Below, in pieces: positions 1 to 10,503 of a stretch of DNA of 64,000 bases. A program made the position numbers and the translations under genes. This stretch comes from Porodaedalea pini (Eukaryota > Basidiomycota > Agaricomycetes > Hymenochaetales > Hymenochaetaceae), in NCBI GenBank assembly GCA_002794775.1, contig NBAY01000011.1, forward strand, positions 846,239 through 910,238. The letters run 5' to 3'. Position 1 is the first letter of the stretch, and each line of letters starts with the position of its first letter. The notes beneath the pieces were generated by a model. That model was not told the DNA's origin. It saw only the letters and a list, made by a program, of their open reading frames with translations, and did not search any database.

Positions 1-112
1 GAATCGAACCAGGCATGCGTAAGTTTCGTGCTTCAATACACGCCAGCACTCTCTGTTTCTTGAGACCCGACTAGAATTTCTGAAAGCTGCTAAGGAACGT
101 GATTATAAGTCA

Positions 113-3100
113 ATGGCGCCGCGAGGAAATGACTATAACAATAGAGGACGTGGACGCGGGCGCGGCGCGTCGCCTTTCAGAGGGCGCTCTGGGAGGGGCT
201 TCTACCCGCCTAGAGGAGGAGGCGGGAGGGGTGGCCGGCCTGTGTACAGAGATCTGGACGTAATCGATGTGGATATACAGCAATACGCGGAAGGTGCGTT
301 GGAACGTGGCCCTTACGCTCCGTAGTCTAGTCGATCTTTAGAAATCTGCGCTGAAAGGTTTCTCTCTCAGATACTTCCGGGCCTGGCTACGCGTTCCCTG
401 CCCCGCAGACGCGTGGGAGGGGCTTTTCTCGTGGCCGAGGTCGGGGTAGGGGTCCGAGCATCCCGCAGAACTTACAGGTGTTTAATAATGGGTATCGTAC
501 ACCGCCGCCACCACGGCGAGAAGACGGCTCGGGACCGCGACGCCCGCCACAGGTCGGGGCCCATCGCGGGGCCTCGGGGTGAAATACAATGCGAACATGC
601 CCCTGTCGAAGCTCCTTGCGCTCGACCGACCGTATTTGAGGCCGATCAACTTCGTTCCTGCGCAGGCGACGCCGGTGCTCTTTCAGCGCGAGGAGGAATT
701 ACTTGAGGTTCATGAATTTCAAGGTGCGCAGCACCCCCTATGTATTTTAGTATACACATTACACATTTTCTTTTGTACTCTTACTGATTATTCCTCGCAG
801 AACCTGAGGACCATGTCCCCACTGCCAAGCAGGTATCGCGCGTCTTCAGCCACGAGAAGCCATTTCGGCCTCCACAAGACTCGTTCTTTCAAAATGCGGA
901 GATTGACTTATTCGCGCAAGCGGATTCTGAAGCTGTCATGAGTGTGGATTTCGGCTCTCTTGGAAAACTTATGGACGACAATTCGAACTCTGAACCTGCA
1001 CCTGCACCTGCATCTGAATCTGCGAATCCGCCTAAGTCGACAATCCCTGAAGTTGGACGACCTGAAGGAATGAATATTTTCGATGCTATCAAGAAAGCGC
1101 TGTCCATAAAAACCGTAGAGACTACTGATACGATTTCACCTGAGAGCATGCAAGCCTCAAAAACAAGCGTTCCTGGGATGCAAGAGCAACGAGTTGAAGA
1201 GGAAGTGACAATTACTGCATCCCAAGAGACAGTTATTCAGATTGAGGAACAAGATGACGAGCAGCCTCTGTTCGTCATGGATCCGACCCCTACACGACCT
1301 TCAGAGGATCAAGAAAGAATCGCATATACACCCACTCTGCTTGGTGCGCAGCCGTTGGGGAGCAAGCTGCCGGACGACGACGAAGTGATCGTCTATGTCG
1401 CACCGCATCCGCGTTCTGGACGTGCGACGCCGAGTATTCCTGCTCCAATGGACGCTACTGGCTACGTACGTGACCCAGCTGTTGTCCGTCTTCCTAGCTC
1501 TGGGAGGGCAACACCCAGTACTCCTGTTCGATCCGGCGCGTCTTTGCCCGGGGCTTCAGGGAGCAGCGTCCCTCAGCCGTCCGTCCCAGCGAAGCCTGCT
1601 GTGGCAATGAAAGCGCCCACGCAGCCCCAGGCATTCGCCGGCATGTCCTTCTCGTTTGACGCCATGTCCCAAGCAGCGGAAGTCAATCGCCAGCAGACGG
1701 CTTCTCCGCGAGCGCGCAGGCTCACTAAGCTTGACCGCCAGGATCGGGCAGCACGATGGAAGGGGAAGAAACAGGGCTCGTTTGAGAACTACGGAGCGAT
1801 GCTCGAGGAGAGACACCTACATGAGGACGGGTTCGGGCCATCTGGGAGACGAGGACGGCGGGAGGGCTCGGACATCGATTGGGGGGATGCGGATTCTGAC
1901 TCTGATAAACCCGGCCGCGCCGCTGATGATGATGCGGAGATCGAGCGTGTTTCTAGTAGCCTTGGCGGGATGGACATCGATGGAGATCTTGACGTGCAGG
2001 CGATGCAGAATTTCGCGCGGAGCATGAGCAACAAAGGGATGGAGTACACGCGCATTGATGATATAGAAGACACGGAAAAGCTGCGGCTTGAGGACGAACA
2101 GGATGAGGCACCGTCTAGCGGGAGTGAGAATGCGGACAGTGAGCTCGAAGCGGTCGTGAATGCAGAGGAGGAGCGTATTATCGGAGAGGATGGTGATGCT
2201 CTGAGTGATTCGGAGTTCGACGAAGACAAGGACGAGGACATCTCATCGGACGATGATGAGACGCCAAAGCGAAGTTTCCAAGCGCGCCTGATACGGGTGA
2301 GGCAGAGCGCAAAGGCAAAAGGGAAGATGAAAGAGTCTGCATTCTCCGCAGCTCAAGCACCTTCCGGCAGTCTCTTCAGAGGGCGTATGTCCGAGCTGCG
2401 AGAAAGAGCCAAGCCACAAGCAGAAGATTCGGACGAGGATGACGAGCCGGATGGTTCGGATGATTTTGACGCGGACTTCACTTGGGCGGAGCGGGATGAA
2501 GATTATCTTGATGATATCCAGGTGAGTCATCTGTATGGCTTATGGAATAGAAGCGTCTTGTTTATTCGTATATCTTTGCAGGATTTGCTGGATGATAATG
2601 ACGACATCCTGTCTGATAGAAAACAGAGGAAGCTTTTGTTCAAAGCAGTCCACGACGGCGAGTTCAGCGTTACACCTGCAAAGAAGAGTGCGTCTTAATT
2701 CACACGACTTCCGAGTTATCACATTAACGTGAAACTTCTTACAGAGCGAGATTACGGCAAAGACCTTCCTCCCGAGCTGCGTGCACAGTGGGAGAATGAT
2801 CGCGCCGTAAAGGCAGAGAACAAGCGCCGGCGCGCAGCTGCGCGTCTCGAGGCCGCCGCTGACCCCTTCGCAGCACACAAGGGTGGTAAGAAGGGCCGGA
2901 AGGCGATGCTCCGTGCGAGCCGCCTTGCAGCAGAAGCACGTGAAGAGGCACCACGTAACTCTGGCCCGACATTGCCATGCTCGTGCGCCAGATGCGTGCG
3001 TTCCTCGAGAACATCAGTCTGACGGTCCCCATGGCCCTTCCACCGATGGACAAAGCAGCACGTGCGAAGGTGCACGAGCTCGCGGATGCGTTCGGGTTGA

Positions 3101-3477
3101 AGAGCACGAGCAAGGGCAAGGGCGCCGCGCGGTACACGACTCTCCTGAAAACGTCGCGGTCGGGCGTGCGCATCAACGAGCGCAAGATTGAGCGGATCCT
3201 GCGCAGCGGTGGTGACTGGGGCTTTACGCGGCCTGGGAACCGTGACGGTGGTGGTGGCGGCGGCGGCAAAGGGAAAGGGGGCGGTGCCCCGAAGCATAGA
3301 GAAGGCGATGAGGTTGGGAAGGCAGCTCCGAAGATTGGCGAAACAAATATTGGCTTCCAGATGCTGGCAAGCATGGGATGGGCGGAGGGAGAGAGAATTG
3401 GGGTCTCTGGAGGTATTGATGCCCCGCTGACGGCGATTATCAAGAACACGAAACTCGGCCTGGGTGCGACGCGTTGA
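113..3477 (+). CDS. SQS1: SQS1-like R3H and G-patch protein (two apparent 1-nt frameshifts)
   Basis: In yeast, Sqs1/Pfa1 stimulates the DEAH helicase Prp43 during small-subunit rRNA maturation; that role is taken from the family. Seen here: an Arg/Gly-rich N terminus, a long acidic Ser/Asp/Glu middle, an R3H-type domain (about 2977-3170) and a C-terminal G-patch (about 3330-3475, core GFQMLASMGW). Exons by phase: 113-293, 371-723, 801-2521, 2582 to about 2691, then about 2750-3477. The frame breaks twice, at the GGGG run 576-579 (stop TGA at 580) and at the CCC run near 2965. One extra base in each run restores family-like sequence on both sides. A 57-nt intron (551-607) could explain the first break but would remove a PLSKLL stretch that looks conserved. 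Identity is firm; integrity is uncertain. Confidence 0.85.
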
Positions 3478-3824
3478 TTGCGTTGCTGTATATGAAAAAA
3501 CAGTTGTAGGGGTTGAACGTACTATGACTGACTTGAGGACGGCTTGCGCTAGTATCTAACAATACCATTGCATACGGGTCCTTAAGACTGGACTATTTCG
3601 TTTAATCGCGACATGAGTAACACCGAATGACATCTGCGACTAAAGACAATCACTTCGTAAAGCTAAACATATTATCTTTGGTTTGGGAGGTAACAAGAGT
3701 TGCTTCGTACAAGACAAACATTATCCCGACGTAAGGAAACAGGGAGGTCGAAGATCGAAATAAATACTATAAGAGGAGTCGTGGCATTGAAGGCGGAAAG
3801 TGTCCATGCTAATAACTTGAGACC
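3478..3824. other. Convergent intergenic region
   Basis: About 350 bp between the stop codons of the SQS1-like gene and the minus-strand hypothetical gene. It should hold both 3' UTRs and polyadenylation signals. I see no gene or repeat in it. Confidence 0.6.
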
Positions 3825-6250
3825 TCACGGAGCGTCCTCAGCATCCCACCTCGAGATTTTGCCTGGACGTAGATGCGAGTCAGAGATTTCATTTTTGACA
3901 ACAATAAAGGAAGCGAACAAACCTAGAGGTTTATAAAAGTACTGTTTGTGCTTCTTGGTCTCACTGCGCTTTTTGGGTATCATTTCACGCAGTAAGGACG
4001 CGCGATCCTGATCTGGGTCGTTCTCAGGTATGTAGAACCATTGAGCCTCAAGCGGCTTATCGTCTGCATCCTGCATAACCCGTTATTAGCAAACGCACTC
4101 CACGTAGACATACAATTAGAAGCCAGTACTTACCAGGCCCTCTCGATCAATTCTCCCGAAAACCTCGTGCGAACTGAGAACTACCGCGACTACGCCGAGC
4201 CAATCTGCCCTGTTTCGTTGGTTGTTCAAGTGAGGATTCTCGCGTAGGACTTCACGCAGCAGCGAGGACGCAGGCATGGACGACGCGCGCGATAGGGCCA
4301 TTGCTTGGATTAAGCATCCACACATCTCAGCTCTTGCGTTTGCATCATCGTCTTCAGATGCGCAAGGGAGCTCAGCAACCATTTCTGTATCCCGCGGGGC
4401 CGAGGAAGAGTCGTGAGCTGGCAAATTGGGGGCGGATAGCGATGACGAAGATGAATGAGCCAGATCTGTCAACGTGCTTCCATCTTCATTCTGAGACGCG
4501 CTATCTTCAACAATCTTCCTGCTTTTCTTCTTTCGCGGCTTGGGAACGTCTGGACACGAGGCAGATGGACTGGGCGATGAAGGACGAGACTCAACACCAC
4601 TTACGCTGCGCGCTCGTTTCTTCCCGCTCTTCTTCGCATCCGGTTGCTCAGACTCCTTCGCTTTCACATCCAGCACACTTTGACTAGGCCTGCCTTTCCT
4701 AGAACCCTTCTGGGACTGGCCACTCTTGCACCTCGTCGGTGCAGTGTGCTGATCAGCAGAGCCAGACCGGGAGTTCGACGGACCGGGGACCGGTGAAGAA
4801 GGCCTCGATGCGACATCCAGGTCATCGCTTTCCTTGGGATGCCGCGTGTCGTCCGTGGGTTTGAAAGGTCCGGTGAGCTCAAGCACGTCGATTCCGGGTG
4901 ATGAAAGTTCGGATAGGGGCTCGTTGAGATAACTAATCTCGTTAGCAGTCAGAATTGGCGATGATAACGGCGTCAACTCGCTCGAGAATATTGATTCCAC
5001 AATCGAGCCTACCACCGAAGTCCCTTCATCCACGATCACAAGACTTTCTTCGGTCGACAACTGGATTTCATCTACCAAATTTGACGCGATCACAGGTTCG
5101 ACATTACCGACTGCGACGTTCTCGGAAGATATATCGGTATCGGCATGAGTGCCTTGTGACGCCGCAGAAATTTTAAGTTCTTCAGTGGAGTAAGGCTCTT
5201 CCACAGCAGTGACAGAAACGTCCGTGGCAGACTCTGAGTTTTCAAACCGCACTCCCTCCGCTCCTGAGAAATTGTGTTGTATCTATATGCAAGGCGAATG
5301 ATGATCAAAACATGACGTTGAGAGGAGACAATGACATACGCACATCCGTTTCGCGCTTATTAAGATTAGATAGTTCAAGACTTTGAGCACTACCACACGA
5401 CACAGGACTAATGTCAAGCTGTATTTCTGATACGACAGGGATAAAACCATTCGTCCCTTCAACTGCCTGAGAAGATTGGTCGGACGCTGATGTGGTTTTT
5501 TTTTTTCTGTGCCAAATCGGGGGTAGATAAACCTATAGTTTTGGTTGCGATACTTACGGCCCTTGACTCAACCGGTGCAATGCGTACCTGTCGGCTGAGA
5601 TCAAGAAGCACAGCAGCAACATCGATTTCTCCGTCCCAGACTTTTCCAGAATTTCTCACATCGACGGCATCGTCCTGCGGAAGAGCTGAGACTTCCGACA
5701 CACTCACATCCAACTCATCCCTCGAGTTCACGATTGTCACGCTTCCTGTGGCATTGACTTCATCGTCATCCATATGAAACGGGTCGTTGTCCTCTGAGTA
5801 TTCTGAAGGATCGATGTCTGAGACTAGAGCCGGAGCGCTCGCGCTGGAGCTTCTGCGGCGAGTTAAGAACTGCTCGCGGCCGATATGCGTGTCCGCGAGA
5901 GGTCGACCTTTGTATGGAAAATCCGGACCATAATTGAAAGCCACCTCCCAGAATCCTTTTCGACCATCGGACTTCGGAGACTTGGGACTGGACGCGATAT
6001 AAGGTTCTGTGAACGGTGACGAAGGGGGTTCGGGCGTGTGCAGAGAACGGATGGGGCTGCTAGGAGCATTCGAAGAGGACGAAGAGTAGAACGTCGGGGA
6101 ACGGGGCATTGAGCATTCCGAACCAAGATTGTACGAGTTAAACGAAGCCGTAGGGGAGTGAAATGACATGTCCAAATCCGGGGTGTAGACACGATAGTCC
6201 GAGTCACCCTTGCGGCGATACTTGAGGGGTAGCTGAGGGGTGCCTACCAT
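3825..6250 (-). CDS. Uncharacterised basidiomycete protein, five exons
   Basis: Function not recognised. Proposed exons (minus): 6250-5558, 5466-5340, 5263-4134, 4070-3923 and 3862-3825, all consistent in phase and giving 711 aa. The start is the ATG at 6250 (MVGTPQLPLKYRR). The N-terminal third is Ser/Pro-rich. The middle is acidic and probably disordered, followed by a Lys/Arg/Ser-rich basic stretch that could be a nuclear localisation signal. The C terminus is compact (WFYIPENDPDQ, then KPLGKISRWDAEDAP) and I believe it is shared with other basidiomycete hypothetical proteins. It looks like a nuclear or scaffold protein, but that is a guess. The last intron (3922-3863) is supported because splicing joins PLG to KISRW. 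Confidence 0.7.
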
Positions 6251-7205
6251 AGACGGCGGGAGAGCACAGATACAGAAAGTTGGAGAAGAAATACGATGGT
6301 GGAGGTATACACTCAAGAGTGGACAGATACCGCGTTCGGCGTGAACATGAGTCACAAGCTCTAGTCACGCACCAACAAGAGCACGTGAACATATCACCAC
6401 GTGTCAAAGTGCATGTGCAAGATGTCGTCAGGGCCATTCCGGGCGTTGGCAACGGCGGCAACGGCGACGACAATACAGAGCGCGCGACGCAGAATAATTT
6501 TCCGTCAAAGTCTGCATGAATCTCAACGTTCAGGGAAGCTATGGAGGTGCAGTTGCGTTGCGGTCCAGTCTTCAAATGCCAAGATTTGAGAGGGATGAGA
6601 TAGATTTTTTTTTGAGAATCAGCACAAAGATTGAGAAACAAGAACTGGAAGACATACACATCTCTTCCGGCCAGAACAATGTTGACTTCATGTAATGATC
6701 CTAATGTGCACCTGAAAGGCCAAGGCAATCAAAGCACACGTTGTGGTCGCGAGTTGTGACCGCGAGTTGAAGATAGTCCAACGAGCAGAGATGGATGTGA
6801 AGGAGCTGAACTACTATGAAGTCGGTAATTTTCTCGAGTCAAGGTTGACGATGACGATGTAACGTACGTGCAAGTTTGAAACTCCTTTCCTCCTCCAGTC
6901 AATATTAGAATTTCCAATGGTGGTCGTGAGCAGGCCGGCTAAGGATGAAATGCGTCACGAATTGCACAAGCATTGAGCGCAGAGCTGAGGCAAATGTAGT
7001 AGATAGTGTAGTGCAGAGTCCACAGATGAAAGCAAGGTGGTAGTTGAGTGTGAGGCAGCAAATGGACACTTCTGAACCGATTTGGTCGAGCCTCAATGGC
7101 GATCCTCGAGTCAGTCGCCGCCCTTACACCGCACGACGAGGAGTCCATCGACAACGATATCAACAACGACGGAGATAGCACTGTGCTTGACATATCTGGA
7201 CCAGC
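6251..7205. promoter_or_regulatory. Divergent intergenic region
   Basis: 955 bp between the divergent starts of the hypothetical gene (minus) and the Zn2Cys6 factor (plus), so it must carry both promoters. There is no convincing open frame or repeat. Short overlapping frames here lack coding character. Confidence 0.5.
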
Positions 7206-10200
7206 ATGAACGAGCACGACAAGCCGCCCATTAAGCGCAAGGTGAGTGTTTAACCGCTTGCTGGAAGATCTCCCCCAATATCATCCTAACGCCCTCCTAT
7301 CCATGGCAGCGAGTTACTAAGGCATGCCTCGTTTGTGCGAAGTCCAGGCGGAAAGTTCGTCGTCCCGTGTACTTATCATCGGACTTGTGTTCATGATCTC
7401 TCCCAGTGTGATGGGCAGCAGCCTCTTTGCGGTACATGCAAGGGTCAAAACCTCGCGTGCACTTGGTCGGATGGTGGGTTCCCGTCAACATATAACTCAC
7501 GCATGCGTGATGTGAACACCTTTGTATGCCACCAGTACCCTCTAGACGTGGCCCTCCGAAGGGCTATCGACGCGGCAGCGCAGACCCTATGTCTCTCGCC
7601 CCTAAGATTTTAAAAATACGCGAGCACGTTCAAGCACTGCAGCTTGCGTATGGCGACCGCCTTGTGCTCAGCGAGCTGCACAAGGCAGTATTTGGTGAAG
7701 GACCCTGTGACGTGGGTGCCGAACTAGAAGCCTTGGAGGAGACTGGTCAAGCGGATGCAGGTCCGTCTACAGATGCTGCCTCGACTTCGAAGAGACGCAC
7801 TGGCTCGAGCGCTTCAGACGCTAGTGGGCATGCAATGGTGAGGAATCGGAGTGATTGGAGTCAGGACGAGCATGAAGGTGACCTCCAACATTTCATTTTT
7901 TTCTCCAGTTCTTCACTGAACGCAACTGATTGCCAGACCATGCTCACTCCGACCTAGATGAGGGCTCGTCCTCGGGCATGGCCTTTCTTGCGACGTCCAT
8001 GCGCTACATGCATACCGGCGGGGGACCGTTAACTCCTGTATCCGACAGCGAACGGATTCCAATGGAGAAGTACAGCCCCTGGGCTTTACGTGATCACGTC
8101 GAGAGACACCCGCTGGTCAGGCGCAAATCGACCGCTCCGACATACGTCCCACAGCCTTCTCCAGAGGACATTGAGATTCTCTTGAAGACTTACTGGGCGT
8201 CCATCCATCCTGTAATGACATCTTATCCTATTTTCAGAAGATGGGGTTCACACTGATGCATGCATATACCCAGCACTGGCCTATCCTGTACAAACCCGCT
8301 TTCGATGCCGTCTCTATTTTCCGCATATACGAAGAGGTGCCACTTGCGCTCCTATATGCTATGTACGCACTGTCCGCCCGTCTTGCGCCAACGCCGGCGC
8401 TTGGTGTTCCTATTGCGGAAACCTTCCGCCGCGTTGCAGAAGAGGAGCTGCAAAGTGAGGGGGCTTTCCGCTCAGACAGTCAGTTGCATTCACCTTAATA
8501 TAGCATTGATGTTCACCGAAGGTTTGTCCAGTCAACACATGTACCGCGCTGTTCCTCCTAAGTCTGTATTACCACGGCGAGGGAAACCAAAGACAAGCAT
8601 GGGTACATTCCGGTAAGTAATTCAAATTCATGCATAGTACTAAGATAGGCTTACAGTGCTTGCAGGTGTTGCGGCGATGATGGCTCTTGACCTTGGTCTG
8701 CATAAATCAGCGAAGGGGCTCCCTCTTGTGGAGCACGAACGCCGTGTCCGCGTATTTTGGAACATTTACGTCTACGAGAAGTGAGCTTGCTGCGCCTCTG
8801 TGACATATATAACTAATCTGGCCTTTGATAGGGTCCTTGCATGTGAGATGGGCCGGCCAGTGCTAATTCGGATGGTGCATTGCGATCCTGTGCGACTTTC
8901 TGAAGAGCAGTCGGATGAATATGAAACGGTTGTACACCCCGGGGCCTCTCGCTTTGGGCATACTGTCAGATTATATGTCAGTTAGGCCTCTTGCTCGTTT
9001 TCCCTTTGTATAGTATACTAATGACTCGTCTGAAAAGACGATATCTATTTTCAACGCCGCCGTCGACCTCTTCCGGATATTCGAGCGTGTGCTGAGCGAG
9101 GTACATTCAGTGGTGTCGCCATCTTCCATCCGCTCAACTCGCGAGCGTCTTGTCTCGGAACTCGACCGCGAGCTCGAAGAGTGGCAGAAGTCGCTTGGAC
9201 CGCGGTGCAAGTACCCGTCATCGGACGACCGCACGCCCACGAGGTCCTTGTACTTATGCCATGGCGTGCGTCACTTTCGCTTTTTCTCTAATATCAGATC
9301 GACATGTGCAGAGCGCTGATGACGACCTACAGTGGTACCATACGGCTATGATCCTCCTCCATCGACCCCTTATTCACCGTCCCCGTGTTGGTCAGACGTT
9401 CGTCAGTAACTTCCATCACAAGAAAGCGACAGAGCATGCGAACCAGCTAGTGGACCTTCTCGCACTGTTCGCTGCGGGACAGGAAATTGACAAGGTGAGT
9501 TATATCCCATGGCGATGATTTCCTTTGTTTCTTTAATCTTCCGGAGTAAATTCTGATCCCGTCGTACCCATCGTATTTACCCGTAGCTTCCGCCAAACGA
9601 CGCATATTTAATTTTCACAGCTGCGACTCTCCACGTCTTCAATCTCACACTGAACGATAAGCATCTGCGCGAAGCGGCACGTCCGCGTTTGGAGCAGTGC
9701 GTTGAATGGTTGCGGGTAAACCAATTTCACATTCACCTTGTTGACGTATCTAAGTGAATTTGTGTCTTGCATCAGGGTCTTGCGGAAACCTGGTCGGCCG
9801 CGTCCCAGTACAAGCTGCTTCTCGACGCGTGTACGCATTTTTTCCGGGGATGACCCATTTCATCAACCCAACATCGCTTACTAACAACTTGTCCAGTCTC
9901 GCAGGTGGCCGCGAACACTCTAAACCATAGTCATACAGCGTCACCCACCGCGTCGACACCGGTACCACCTCAGCAGAGCACACACACTCAGCAGTCCCCA
10001 CACGGTGTTGTCTTCTCCCAAAGCGGATCCGGAATCCCATACGTCATGTCCCAGAATGCCGAGCTTAATCTAGCGCCGCCGCCGCAGTTACAACACCAAC
10101 AGGTGCAGCCGCAAATTTTTACGGGTGACGCGGAGCAGAAGTTCAGCACTCCCGAGCTGTTCTCTCTTGAGAACTACTATTGGAACGACTTCCAGACGGG

Positions 10201-10348
10201 CGCAAATCCTACGCAGCAAATGGAACAGTATTACGCCCGTTCGCAGAGTAGCGAGATGTCAACGCAAGCACCCGGCACGGCGGGCCAGGTGAGCGGAGTA
10301 TATTATGACGTCCTTCGCCTACTGCAGGAGGAGGGTAGAACTTCATAG
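7206..10348 (+). CDS. Zn2Cys6 fungal-specific transcription factor
   Basis: Nuclear DNA-binding regulator. Fourteen exons in consistent phase: 7206-7241, 7310-7354, 7407-7473, 7536-7877, 7937-8211, 8274-8478, 8532-8612, 8666-8780, 8832-8964, 9038-9265, 9312-9494, 9587-9715, 9776-9830, 9897-10348; 781 aa. Splicing assembles a complete binuclear cluster near the N terminus (C-X2-C-X6-C-X6-C-X2-C-X6-C, from KACLVCAKSRRK to QNLACTW). It is followed by a basic linker (RRGPPKGY) and a fungal-specific regulatory domain with HPHWPILYKPAF, YYHGEGNQRQAW and MALDLGLHK. The C terminus is Gln/Pro/Ser-rich, as in an activation domain. Intron 5 could instead end at 8236, adding 12 residues. The target genes are unknown. 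Its 3' end faces the crotonase-ligase fusion. Confidence 0.88.
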
Positions 10349-10503
10349 TCTACTCCAGGCACCTTATCTTGGTATATACTTTCTTCTTTCAGTTCCGTCG
10401 TCTGCTATGCGATCATCTGCGGCCCTTTTACTTTGATTAAACATTGTTTAAATCCATTCCTTTCTTGTACATAGAGCCTTTGTCAACGTTTTACTAGGAC
10501 AGT
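10349..10503. other. Short convergent intergenic region
   Basis: About 155 bp separating the transcription factor stop from the fusion enzyme stop. Only 3' UTR sequence is expected. Confidence 0.5.
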
